NCBI RefSeq assembly: GCF_900156415.1
Contig: NZ_FTNM01000002.1
Span: forward strand, 186,001-250,000
Reading direction: 5' to 3'
DNA from: Pontibacter lucknowensis
Lineage (GTDB): Bacteria; Bacteroidota; Bacteroidia; Cytophagales; Hymenobacteraceae
Length of the DNA: 64,000 bases
Part shown: positions 8,572-17,077 of the stretch, in pieces
Position numbering within the stretch: position 1 is the stretch's first letter
How the letters are laid out: each line of letters opens with the position of its first letter
The notes under the pieces: model-generated
Seen by the model: the letters and a program-made list of their open reading frames with translations, nothing else
What the model was told of the DNA's origin: nothing
The model's database searches: none
Program-made: the position numbers and the translations under genes

Positions 8572-9006
8572 TTATCGGGTGTACCTGACTTCCAGAGCCA
8601 CAGGTTCATCATCTTCAAACTCCAGCGTCTGCTCCAGACGAAGCTCGGTATTTGTGAGTATCAATACCTTGGCAGTGTATTCATCTTCTGTGCCTTTGTC
8701 GAAAATAATGGATTTGTCATTATCCGCAAATTCCCAGGTGCCGTTAAGTGAACTCCTCTCGTAGGAATCTACATACTTGCCAGCTTTGTCAAATTTGACC
8801 GTGTTCTTTTTGATGTCGTAGCCAAGTTCTTCTAAAAAGAGGTCAGATATATCATTGCCGAAAGCCCAAAGCGAATTGCCTGTCCAGGTATTAGCCGTCA
8901 GTAAGTCTGTGTTCGAAGGTTCTTTGTCTTCATCTTTATCGCACGAGGTCATGCTGGTTACCAATAGCAGGGCAAACAGGAAGGTGAGTAATTTTTTAAT
9001 TTTCAT
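8572..9006 (-). CDS. small lipoprotein, lipocalin-like fold, paralogue of the next gene
   Basis: The start at 9006 gives a clean lipoprotein signal (MKIKK, Leu-rich core, lipobox TSMTSC). A longer frame upstream would place the signal internally and is rejected. The mature part begins with an Asp/Glu-rich linker and continues with strands typical of Bacteroidota lipocalin-like lipoproteins (TANTWTGNSLW, LNGTWEFADNDKSIIFD). The product is 144 residues. It is a diverged paralogue of the upstream gene (shared TDLxxAxxWxG, DISDL, GTWEF). Expected position: anchored to a membrane facing the periplasm or cell surface. No function is known. Confidence 0.8.
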   Translation of the reverse strand: MKIKKLLTFLFALLLVTSMTSCDKDEDKEPSNTDLLTANTWTGNSLWAFGNDISDLFLEELGYDIKKNTVKFDKAGKYVDSYERSSLNGTWEFADNDKSIIFDKGTEDEYTAKVLILTNTELRLEQTLEFEDDEPVALEVRYTR

Positions 9007-9111
9007 GAAGTGGTCTTTTAATGAAAGAATGGAATTACCTGGAGCCTGTCCTGAGCCTGTGAAGGTGACATGAATGCGCACGAGGGTACGGTCAGTCCTA
9101 ACTTAAGGAAG

Positions 9112-9549
9112 TTAGTCTTTTTTCACAAATTGGACTTTGGCATCGAAAGTTGTGTTGTTGCGATTTACAGTGGCGATCAGGTCCATGTTGGTAGCGGTTA
9201 GGCTCTCTATCTGCAGGTCGCCAAGCAGGTCGAAGTAGATGATCGTTTCATTTTCCTTGAACTCCCATGTACCGACGGTGGTCTGTGTAGAGCCTGCCTG
9301 GTCGTATACGGCGGTATAAGTTCCATCGCGCCGCAGCGTCAGGCGTGTGCTCTTAATGTCAAGCAGCATGTCCTTGATCTCGGGAAGGTCTGACACATCA
9401 AAGCCGTTTACCAACACGCGGTCACCTTGCCACTCATGAGCCACAATAAGGTCCGTTTTGGTCGGTGCCGGATCATCATCGTCACAGGAAGTCAGCGTAA
9501 GGGGAAGCGCCAGCAGTAGTAGAAGGTAGCGAATTATATATAATTTCAT
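9112..9549 (-). CDS. small lipoprotein, lipocalin-like fold, paralogue of the preceding gene
   Basis: The product is 145 residues with a signal peptide ending in the lipobox LTSC, followed by an Asp-run (CDDDD), a feature often linked to surface export of lipoproteins in Bacteroidota. The mature domain contains AHEWQGDRVLVNG, TLRRDGTYTAVYD and VGTWEFKENETIIYFD, aligning with the neighbouring lipoprotein gene. The two genes form a tandem pair with 105 nt between them. Ligand and role are unknown. Confidence 0.8.
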   Translation of the reverse strand: MKLYIIRYLLLLLALPLTLTSCDDDDPAPTKTDLIVAHEWQGDRVLVNGFDVSDLPEIKDMLLDIKSTRLTLRRDGTYTAVYDQAGSTQTTVGTWEFKENETIIYFDLLGDLQIESLTATNMDLIATVNRNNTTFDAKVQFVKKD

Positions 9550-9652
9550 AGGGTATTGAACGGTTAAGATATACCCTATATATCGCAGCCTGCTTAAATA
9601 AGTTAGGGAAGTTTAGTTAAAAAATTCAGGCATCTTCCCAGGTTTGCCAGGG

Positions 9653-10669
9653 CTACATAATATTTACTTCCGGCTGCAGCGAAATGCCAAACTTCTCTTC
9701 CACAGACGCTATAATATCATGGGCCAGCTGAAACAGATTTTCGCCTTTAGCACCACCGTAATTTACCAGTACCAGTGCCTGGTTTTTGTGCACACCGTAG
9801 TTATCGATCACTTTGCCTTTCCAGCCGCACTGCTCAATAAGCCAGCCAGCGGGCACCTTTACGCTCGTCTCAGACACAGGGTAGGCCGGCATATCAGGAT
9901 ATCTTTCCTTGAGCACGTCAAAGAGAAGCACCGGTATTTCAGGGTTTTTGAAGAAGCTGCCCGCATTGCCGATCTGAGCCGGATCAGGCAGCTTGCTTCG
10001 GCGGATGTGGCAAACGGCGGCGCTTATGTCGTGTATGGTAGGCTGCTGCACCTGCATTTCCTGTAGGGTAGTCTGGATAGCGCCATAAGAGGTGTTCAGT
10101 TCAGGATGTTTGCGAAGTCGCAGGGTAACGGTCGTTACCACATACTGTCCCTTCAGGCTGTGTTTGAAAACGCTTTCTCGGTACCCAAACTGGCAGGCCT
10201 CCTTGTCAAAGGTATGGACTTCGCCGGTCTCGAGCTGCACAGCTTCCAGATTTACAAAAACGTCCTTGAGCTCTACGCCATAGGCACCAATATTCTGCAA
10301 AGGAGCGGCTCCTACGGTACCCGGTATAAGCGACATGTTTTCGATGCCGCCCAGGTCATGCTCGAGGCAAAAGAGCACCAGATCGTGCCATTTCTCACCA
10401 CCGCCAGCCCGCACATAGGTATAGTCGCCCTCTTCGTGCAGCACTTCCATGCCTTTGATGCCGTTGAGCAACACAATTCCCTCAAAGTCTTTGGTGAATA
10501 GCAGATTGCTGCCCCCGCCTAATATAAGCTTCGGCTCTTCCCGTACCTCAGGCCGCTGAAGAAGCTCCTGCAACTCCTGCACGCTGTCGAAGCGGGCAAA
10601 GTGCCTGGCCTTCACATCAATGCCAAACGTATTGTAAGGTTTAAGGGAAAAGTCTCTCTCGAATTTCAT
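9653..10669 (-). CDS. murB: UDP-N-acetylenolpyruvoylglucosamine reductase
   Basis: The product is 338 residues, cytoplasmic. It reduces UDP-GlcNAc-enolpyruvate to UDP-MurNAc with NADPH and FAD in peptidoglycan synthesis. Visible features are the N-terminal NTFGIDVKAR, the FAD-binding ILGGGSNLLF (around residue 50), the central IPGTVGAAPLQNIGAYGVE, the Tyr-containing FGYRESVFK, and GNAGSFFKNPEI, which carries the catalytic Ser region. The C-terminal WLIEQCGWKGK and NQALVLVNY belong to the type I (E. coli-like) enzyme. A well-formed promoter lies just upstream. Confidence 0.96.
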   Translation of the reverse strand: MKFERDFSLKPYNTFGIDVKARHFARFDSVQELQELLQRPEVREEPKLILGGGSNLLFTKDFEGIVLLNGIKGMEVLHEEGDYTYVRAGGGEKWHDLVLFCLEHDLGGIENMSLIPGTVGAAPLQNIGAYGVELKDVFVNLEAVQLETGEVHTFDKEACQFGYRESVFKHSLKGQYVVTTVTLRLRKHPELNTSYGAIQTTLQEMQVQQPTIHDISAAVCHIRRSKLPDPAQIGNAGSFFKNPEIPVLLFDVLKERYPDMPAYPVSETSVKVPAGWLIEQCGWKGKVIDNYGVHKNQALVLVNYGGAKGENLFQLAHDIIASVEEKFGISLQPEVNIM

Positions 10670-10989
10670 AAGCGGGTATTTGAAGCAAAAATAAGGGTTC
10701 TAAGTTAGAAAATTAAAAGTTAGAAAGTGAAACCATCTGGAGTACTGAGCCTGAAAGACGTAAAAGTGTAGAATTGAATAATTAAGCAAAGCTCAATTCA
10801 TCCGGACGAAGGGCCTTTGTACGGGTGCAATATGCATAAAGGGGTAGCTTAAAGGCTGTATCTTCTTAAAAAGAAAGGGAGGAAGGGCTCTTTTGGGGCT
10901 TTTAGCTGAAGAATATAACTTTCTGATTTTTTACCTTCCTAACTTCCCAACTTAAAACCCTATTTTTGCAGCATAAACAGGTATAGCAG
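10670..10989. other. divergent intergenic region between murB and the THUMP methyltransferase
   Basis: No gene is seen. It holds the murB promoter on the minus strand, a low-complexity AAGTTAGAAA-type run (about 10700-10735), and a plus-strand TATTTTTG (10961-10968) that matches the -7 consensus and may serve the methyltransferase gene, though a matching -33 element is not clear. Confidence 0.5.
10686..10718 (-). promoter_or_regulatory. Bacteroidota-type promoter of murB
   Basis: On the minus strand, TTTT (10715-10718) is separated by 21 bases from TATTTTTG (10686-10693). This fits the Bacteroidota housekeeping consensus TTTG-N19-21-TAnnTTTG, and murB starts 17 bases further on. Confidence 0.55.
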
Positions 10990-12183
10990 ATGGCGAAGCA
11001 AAAGCAGAGCGATAATTTTAACATGATTGCCACAACGCTCAGTGGTCTCGAAGAGGTATTGGCAAAAGAACTGGAAGCGCTGGAGGTAGAATATATCAAA
11101 GTTGGCAACCGGGCTGTTTCTTTCTCGGGAAACCTGCGCCAACTCTACGAGGCTAACCTCTGGTGCCGCACGGCCATCCGCATCCTGAGGCCGATCCGCA
11201 ATTTTAAGGCTCGCAACGAGCGCGATCTGTATGAGCAGGTACAAAAAACCAATTGGGCCGAGATCATGGACCTTGATCAGACCTTTGCCATTGATGCCGT
11301 GGTGAGCCATTCGACGTTTGAGCACTCGCTGTTTGTGGCCCAGCTTACCAAGGATGCCATCGTAGACCAATTCCGCAAAGCCACCGGCGAGCGCCCATCC
11401 GTGGACCGCATCCGGCCGGACGTGCGCCTGAACCTGCACATGCACGAGAACATGGTCACCTTATCATTTGACTCTTCCGGCGACTCGCTGCACCGTCGTG
11501 GTTACCGTCTGCAAACCAATGTGGCGCCACTCAACGAGGTGTTGGCCGCTGGCATTATCTCCCTGTCAGGCTGGGACAAGAAATCGATTTTTATTGATCC
11601 CATGGCTGGCTCAGGTACTTTTCTGATTGAGGCTGCCATGATGGCGCAAAATATTGCACCGGGCATCTTCCGACGCGATCCTTTTGGTTTTGAAGGTTGG
11701 AAAGATCACAATGAAGAGCTCTTTGAGATGGTATGGAAAACGGCCGAGGCCAAAGAAAAGCGTGAGCCGCAGGCCCAGATCATTGGGTACGACATCGATC
11801 CGGACTATGTACTGGCAGCCCGCAAAAACATTGAGAATGCCGGACTGAGCCATGTGATCAAAATTGAACTGGCAGACTTTTTCAAGACTGAAGCTCCTGC
11901 AGAAGAGGGGGTGTTGATCATGAACCCGCCTTACAACGAACGGATCGTGTCTGATGACATCCATCAACTGTACAAACAGATCGGGGATACGCTCAAGAAC
12001 AACTACCAGGGCTTCGACGCCTTTGTATTTACCGGAAACCTGGATGCTGCTAAAAGCATAGGGCTGCGTGCCTCCCGTCGTACGCCACTTTACAATGGAG
12101 CAATCGATTGTCGCTTGCTTAAGTATGAGCTGTATCGCGGTAGCAGGAGAGGAGAGGGCAAAGGGGAAGTGCAGGAAGACTAA
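10990..12183 (+). CDS. THUMP-domain 23S rRNA guanine-N2 methyltransferase (RlmL N-terminal type)
   Basis: The product is 397 residues, cytoplasmic. The N-terminal THUMP domain (about 45-155) presents RNA; the C-terminal Rossmann methyltransferase carries the SAM motif DPMAGSGTFLIEAA (around residue 202) and the catalytic motif NPPYNER (around residue 312), the NPPY form used for exocyclic amino groups. Family members methylate G2445 of 23S rRNA; the RlmK half of the E. coli fusion is absent, as is usual outside gammaproteobacteria. Older annotation as an N6-adenine DNA methylase is less likely because of the THUMP domain. Confidence 0.88.
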   Translation: MAKQKQSDNFNMIATTLSGLEEVLAKELEALEVEYIKVGNRAVSFSGNLRQLYEANLWCRTAIRILRPIRNFKARNERDLYEQVQKTNWAEIMDLDQTFAIDAVVSHSTFEHSLFVAQLTKDAIVDQFRKATGERPSVDRIRPDVRLNLHMHENMVTLSFDSSGDSLHRRGYRLQTNVAPLNEVLAAGIISLSGWDKKSIFIDPMAGSGTFLIEAAMMAQNIAPGIFRRDPFGFEGWKDHNEELFEMVWKTAEAKEKREPQAQIIGYDIDPDYVLAARKNIENAGLSHVIKIELADFFKTEAPAEEGVLIMNPPYNERIVSDDIHQLYKQIGDTLKNNYQGFDAFVFTGNLDAAKSIGLRASRRTPLYNGAIDCRLLKYELYRGSRRGEGKGEVQED

Positions 12184-12287
12184 TCGTTAAGGTATAGACT
12201 AGCTGAACAGAGATGACATACTCAAGAGAATATGTAAGTCTACTCTTTGTGATTGAACAGGTAGCATAACATGATTGCATCTATAGG

Positions 12288-12334
12288 TATAAAAGAAGAA
12301 GAGCGCCCTAACTAGGTGCTCTTCTTCTTTTATA
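12288..12334. terminator. bidirectional terminator, 17-bp perfect stem
   Basis: The arms 12288-12304 and 12318-12334 are exact complements (TATAAAAGAAGAAGAGC and its complement) around a 13-base loop. It lies between two convergent genes (THUMP methyltransferase and murA). Confidence 0.8.
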
Positions 12335-12375
12335 GGGGCATTAGTTGCCTGAGGCAACCTGTAATGTATCTAAAA

Positions 12376-13680
12376 CTACATCCTTCTGATCTGTGCACCC
12401 AGCGCATTCAGACGGCCATCAATATTCTGGTAGCCGCGGTCGATCTGCTCCACGTTGTCGATGATGCTGGTGCCTTCGGCAGAGAGAGCGGCGATAAGCA
12501 GGGCAACACCGGCGCGAATGTCAGGAGACGTCATACGGATGCCACGAAGCGGGATCTGCTTGTTCTGGCCGATCACAGTAGCGCGGTGCGGGTCACAGAG
12601 AATAATCTGAGCACCCATGTCGATGAGCTTATCCACGAAGAACAGGCGGCTCTCGAACATTTTCTGGTGCACCAACACCGTACCTTTTGCCTGCGTAGCC
12701 ACTACAAGAGCCACGCTCAGCAGGTCAGGCGTCAGACCTGGCCAGGTATGGTCGGCGATGTTCAGGATGCTGCCATCGATGTAGGTGTCTACTTCGTAGC
12801 GGTCCTGCTCAGGTATAAAGATGTCGTCGCCACGGAATTCCATTTTGATGCCCAGGCGCTGGAAAGTATCCGGTATAAGACCTAGCTCCGGTATCTGGCA
12901 GTCTTTGATGGTGATCTCTGAACCTGTCATGGCAGCAAGGCCAATGAAAGAACCGATCTCGATCATGTCAGGCAGCATGCGGTGCTCAGTGCCACCTAGC
13001 TGCTCAACCCCCTCAATTACGAGCAGGTTAGATCCAATGCCGCTGATCTTCGCACCCATGCGGTTGAGCATACGGCATAGCTGCTGCACATAAGGTTCAC
13101 AGGCAGCATTATAGATCGTGGTGGTACCTTCGGCCAGTACAGCCGCCATCAGGATATTGGCTGTACCTGTTACAGAAGCTTCGTCGAGGAGCATATAGGC
13201 ACCCTTCAGAACTTCGGAAGTTACGGTATAGAAATCATCCTCAGCGCTGTACTGGAAAGAAGCGCCCAGTTTTTCGAATCCTGTAAAGTGCGTGTCCAGT
13301 CTTCGGCGGCCGATCTTGTCCCCACCCGGCTTCGGCATTTTCGCTTTGCCAAATCGGGCCAGCATAGGTCCCACGATCATCACGGAGCCTCTGATGGCAC
13401 GACCAAGCTCTACAAATCGCTCGGAGTCCAGGAAGTTGATGTCGATATCATCCGCCTGAAATGTATAGGTATCCTGTGCCAGTCGCTCAGTTTTTACACC
13501 CAGCGAACGCAGCAGGTCAATTAGTTTATTGACGTCGCGAATATCGGGGATATTAGAGATCGTTACTTTCTCGGGGGTAAGGAGTACGGCGCACAGGATC
13601 TGCAATGCCTCGTTTTTGGCACCTTGCGGAATGATTTCTCCGCGCAGTTTTGCACCACCTTTTACTTCAAATGAAGCCAT
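12376..13680 (-). CDS. murA: UDP-N-acetylglucosamine 1-carboxyvinyltransferase, Asp-type active site
   Basis: The product is 434 residues, cytoplasmic; it transfers enolpyruvate from PEP to UDP-GlcNAc, the first committed peptidoglycan step. The N-terminal PQGAKNEALQILCA carries the conserved Lys-Asn pair. The active-site loop reads MPKPGGDKIGRRRLDTH, with Asp121 (codon GAC at 13318-13320) where E. coli has Cys115. The C-terminal RAGVALLIAAL region is also present. Known Asp-type MurA enzymes (for example from Mycobacterium and Chlamydia) are not alkylated by fosfomycin. The gene follows DUF4290 by 6 nt, suggesting co-transcription. Confidence 0.96.
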   Translation of the reverse strand: MASFEVKGGAKLRGEIIPQGAKNEALQILCAVLLTPEKVTISNIPDIRDVNKLIDLLRSLGVKTERLAQDTYTFQADDIDINFLDSERFVELGRAIRGSVMIVGPMLARFGKAKMPKPGGDKIGRRRLDTHFTGFEKLGASFQYSAEDDFYTVTSEVLKGAYMLLDEASVTGTANILMAAVLAEGTTTIYNAACEPYVQQLCRMLNRMGAKISGIGSNLLVIEGVEQLGGTEHRMLPDMIEIGSFIGLAAMTGSEITIKDCQIPELGLIPDTFQRLGIKMEFRGDDIFIPEQDRYEVDTYIDGSILNIADHTWPGLTPDLLSVALVVATQAKGTVLVHQKMFESRLFFVDKLIDMGAQIILCDPHRATVIGQNKQIPLRGIRMTSPDIRAGVALLIAALSAEGTSIIDNVEQIDRGYQNIDGRLNALGAQIRRM

Positions 13681-13686
13681 TTAATA

Positions 13687-14355
13687 CTATTTGTTTCGTT
13701 GATTGGAAGTTGTTCTGGTGTTTTTACGGCCACGGTTATCGCCTCCGCGGTTTTGCTGCTGCTGTGGGCGGTTGCTGCCACTGTCCTGCGACTTGCTGCT
13801 CACGGATTCGAACAGGTTATTGCTCTCGATCATGGCCAGGTCCAGGTTCAGTTTGCCTTTGGAGATCTGCTGAATGTCATTCAGGATCACGTCGTCGGTA
13901 ATGCTGTCTTTGTTGTAAGAGCGGTAGAGTGTTTTCATCAGTTTACCGATTGAGATGGTCGCTGCTTCGCGCTCCTTATCATCTTCAAGCTCAGTAGCCC
14001 GCTGTATCAGTAGCTCTACGTTCTGGCCATAGTGCTTATACCTGGGCGTGCTCAGTGGGTACTCCATTGGCTGCGGCTTGTCGTTGAGGTACTCCATCGC
14101 ACTGAGCGGGTATGGAGCATCCACGTCGAGCTTTGAGCCGGACATCACATAGAGGTGGTTCCATAGTTTTTGCTGAAAGTCCTGTGTGTCGCGCAACTGC
14201 GGATTTAGTTTGGCCATCAGGTTGACGAGCAGGTGCGACAGACGGGTGCGCTCTGAGCGGTCTTCTACCGACAGGATGTGGTTGACCAGGTCCTGAACGT
14301 TTCTGCCGTACTCGCGCAGCAACAGGTCTTGCTTAAAGGTGGTACTTGCTTCCAT
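13687..14355 (-). CDS. DUF4290 domain protein
   Basis: The product is 222 residues. The helical N-terminal part (about 1-165: LLREYGRNVQDLVNHILSVE, LWNHLYVMSG, KHYGQNVELLIQRA) matches the Bacteroidota DUF4290 family. The C-terminal 45 residues are disordered, rich in Gln, Asn, Gly, Arg and Lys, and look like a nucleic-acid-binding tail. It sits directly upstream of murA, an arrangement I recall as common in Bacteroidota. No function is established; cytoplasmic location is expected. Confidence 0.85.
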   Translation of the reverse strand: MEASTTFKQDLLLREYGRNVQDLVNHILSVEDRSERTRLSHLLVNLMAKLNPQLRDTQDFQQKLWNHLYVMSGSKLDVDAPYPLSAMEYLNDKPQPMEYPLSTPRYKHYGQNVELLIQRATELEDDKEREAATISIGKLMKTLYRSYNKDSITDDVILNDIQQISKGKLNLDLAMIESNNLFESVSSKSQDSGSNRPQQQQNRGGDNRGRKNTRTTSNQRNK

Positions 14356-14391
14356 TATCTCAATTTATGAATCTCAAATGTAGGTATATTT

Positions 14392-14556
14392 TTGATTGAG
14401 TGAATGAGTGAGTTAGTGTATGCGTGAGTTATAATTTATTGACTGAATTAGTGATTTATAAAAAATTAATGACTGGAAAACTAATTCACTTATAAACAGT
14501 CACTCAACCACTGAATCAAAAATAAAAAAATCACTCAACCGCTAATTCACTCAATT
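14392..14556. repeat. low-complexity inverted region made of GAGTGAnT / ACTCAnT words
   Basis: The left side is built from GAGTGAATGAGTGAG-like words (about 14397-14430) and the right side from their complements (CACTCAACC, ATTCACTCAATT, about 14499-14556), with AT-rich DNA between. The right end runs into the last codons of the helicase gene. Confidence 0.55.
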
Positions 14557-16809
14557 ATGAATTCGCAGCTTGGCAAAGCTCAGCAGCAGGGTTTTTTCGC
14601 CTACTTCGTCGAAGTTGATGATAGCCTTGGTGCTGTTGCCTTGCGTGTCTATTTTGGATACTACGCCAAAGCCGAATTTAGGGTGCTCTACTTTCATACC
14701 AGCCGCCAGATTCGACGTATCGCTTGGCTTGAAATCAGCAGGGGCGGTATAGGCTGTGGCGGCCTGCTTGCGGGCCGGTGGCTGCACCAGGCTGCTGATA
14801 CTACTCTTGCGCTGCAGCACACGGTCAAACACGTTTCCACCGCCGCCGCTGGCCGTATTTTGCTCACCATACTTAAAGTTAAGGTACTTCGGATCGATCT
14901 CGTCGAGGAAGCGGCTCTTTTCGCAGGCGCGCAGGTTGCCCCATTGGTAACGGCTGGTCGCGTAGGTCAGGTATAGCTTCTTCTCAGCACGGGTGATGGC
15001 TACGTAGAACAGGCGTCTTTCCTCTTCCAGGTCAGCACGTGAGTTTAGCATCATCTGGCTCGGGAAGAGGTTCTCTTCCATACCTACGATAAATACATTC
15101 TTAAACTCCAGACCTTTGGCTGAGTGGATCGTCATCAGCGTAACGAACTCCCCGTCCATGTCTGCCTTGGTATCAGCATCCGTAATCAGGGCAATATCCT
15201 GCAGGAAAGCTGACAGACTCTTGTCTTCTTTCTCCGGATCGTCCACATACTCTTTTATACCGTTGAGCAACTCCTGTATGTTTTCGTAGCGGGCGAGGCC
15301 CTCTACCGTTTTGTCCTGGTAGAGGTCGTCGACTATACCTGAGTGCTTGGCCACATGCTTGGCTACCTCGAAGGCATCGGTGTTATCGGCAATGCGGGCA
15401 AAGTCTTTGATCATGATCGAGAAGTTCTCAATCGCCGTACCTACACGATTGCCCAGGAATTGTCCGGCATTCTGAATTACCTCCCATACGCTGTGGTTAG
15501 TCTCATCAGCCGTTACAAAAAGTTTCTGCTCGGTTGTCTCACCTATACCTCGTTTCGGATAGTTGATGACGCGGCGCAGGGCCTGTTCGTCGTTCGGGTT
15601 TACCACCAGACGCAGGTAAGCGATAAGGTCCTTGATCTCCTTGCGCTGGTAGAACGAGAGGCCGCCCACGATCTTATACCGGATGTTCATGCGGCGCAGG
15701 GCCTCTTCCATGGCTCTGGACTGGGCATTGGTGCGGTACAGGATGGCGAAGTCGTCGTAGGAGAGATGGTTGCTCATTTTCTCCTCGAAGATAGTGGTCG
15801 CCACCAGTTTGCCTTCTTCGTTGTCGGAGTTGGCTTTGATCACCTCGATCAGGGGACCCTGTTCATTGTCCGTGTAAACGTCTTTCTTCAGCTGGGCTGA
15901 GTTGTTCTTGATCACCGAGTTCGCCGCGTTCACAATGTTCTTGGTAGAGCGGTAGTTCTGCTCCAACTTGAACACCTCCAGCTCAGGGTAGTCACGCTCG
16001 AAGTTGAGGATGTTCTGGATATCGGCACCCCGGAAGGCGTAAATGGACTGTGCATCGTCACCCACCACCACAATGTTACGGTTCTGGGCAGCCAGTTTGC
16101 GTGTGATCAGGTACTGCGAGTAGTTCGTATCCTGATACTCGTCCACCATCACGAACTTAAAGATGTTCTGATACTTGTTGAGCGCATCCGGATGGTCGCG
16201 GAACAGTACGTTGGTCTGAAACAGCAAATCGTCGAAGTCCATAGCACCAGCCTTGAAGCAGCGGTTGGCATACTGCTCGTAGATCTTGCCGATCTTCGGA
16301 CGCATGGCGGCCTCGTCGTCGGCCTGTATTACAGGATCATTCAGGTACTGCTTTACCGAGATCAGCTTGTTCTTTGCTGAGGAGATGCGTCCCAGCACCA
16401 CATTGGGCTTGTACAGTTTGTCATCCAGGTTCATCTCCTTCACAATGTTGCGAATGAGCGTTTTGGAGTCATCGGTATCGTAAATGGTGAAGCTTTTTGG
16501 ATAGCCAATTTTATCGGCTTCCGCTCTTAATATGCGGGAGAACACCGAGTGAAAAGTACCCATCCAAATGTTCTTGGCCTCGTTGCCGATCACTTTCTCG
16601 ATACGGTGGCGCATCTCCTTAGCCGCCTTGTTGGTAAAGGTCAGGGCCAGTATGTTGAACGGATCCACTCCCTGGCTGATCAGGTAGGCGATCCGGTAAG
16701 TTAGTACTCTTGTTTTGCCTGAGCCGGCACCCGCAATGATCATGGCTGGCCCTTCGGTGTGGAGTACCGCCTTGCGCTGCGACTCGTTCAGTAAACTAAT
16801 ATAATCCAT
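14551..16809 (-). CDS. UvrD/PcrA-type superfamily 1 DNA helicase
   Basis: The product is 752 residues with all SF1A motifs: Q motif LNESQRKAV, Walker A AGAGSGKTR (around residue 30), Walker B VDEYQDTNYSQY, motif III GDDAQSIYAFRGA, motif IV QNYRSTKNI, motif V TIHSAKGLEFKNVFIVG and motif VI YVAITRAEKKLYL. The last 60 residues form a Tudor-like fold (GMKVEHPKFGFGVV), which in PcrA contacts RNA polymerase. The likely roles are 3'-5' unwinding in nucleotide excision repair, mismatch repair and removal of replication blocks. UvrD versus PcrA naming is not decided by sequence alone. The frame begins at an ATG with no better upstream start. Confidence 0.95.
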   Translation of the reverse strand: MDYISLLNESQRKAVLHTEGPAMIIAGAGSGKTRVLTYRIAYLISQGVDPFNILALTFTNKAAKEMRHRIEKVIGNEAKNIWMGTFHSVFSRILRAEADKIGYPKSFTIYDTDDSKTLIRNIVKEMNLDDKLYKPNVVLGRISSAKNKLISVKQYLNDPVIQADDEAAMRPKIGKIYEQYANRCFKAGAMDFDDLLFQTNVLFRDHPDALNKYQNIFKFVMVDEYQDTNYSQYLITRKLAAQNRNIVVVGDDAQSIYAFRGADIQNILNFERDYPELEVFKLEQNYRSTKNIVNAANSVIKNNSAQLKKDVYTDNEQGPLIEVIKANSDNEEGKLVATTIFEEKMSNHLSYDDFAILYRTNAQSRAMEEALRRMNIRYKIVGGLSFYQRKEIKDLIAYLRLVVNPNDEQALRRVINYPKRGIGETTEQKLFVTADETNHSVWEVIQNAGQFLGNRVGTAIENFSIMIKDFARIADNTDAFEVAKHVAKHSGIVDDLYQDKTVEGLARYENIQELLNGIKEYVDDPEKEDKSLSAFLQDIALITDADTKADMDGEFVTLMTIHSAKGLEFKNVFIVGMEENLFPSQMMLNSRADLEEERRLFYVAITRAEKKLYLTYATSRYQWGNLRACEKSRFLDEIDPKYLNFKYGEQNTASGGGGNVFDRVLQRKSSISSLVQPPARKQAATAYTAPADFKPSDTSNLAAGMKVEHPKFGFGVVSKIDTQGNSTKAIINFDEVGEKTLLLSFAKLRIHN

Positions 16810-16972
16810 TTGCTTTCTTCCGCGTGCTACTTTAATAATCCATGCAATTTACACATTCCTATCCGTTTTAGGAACGGCGATTGCACATTTAGAGAACCAG
16901 ACAGCCCCTCCTTTTGGTTTCTTATAAAGTAATGCGTTTTTGGCCTCTCATTTGCGTGTCTTCGGGCAGGGC

Positions 16973-17005
16973 TTTTAGAGAAACGCCGCATTATCTGTAT
17001 CTTTG
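16973..17005 (+). promoter_or_regulatory. candidate promoter for the Sel1-ankyrin gene
   Basis: TTTT (16973-16976), a 21-base spacer, then TATCTTTG (16998-17005) fits the Bacteroidota consensus. It lies about 70 bases upstream of the likely start codon. Confidence 0.5.
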
Positions 17006-17077
17006 TAAAATTGAGAAGGTTGGGGCGGGTTTTATACCTGTGCTATACCTGAAAAATATATGATCCCAAAACCACGC

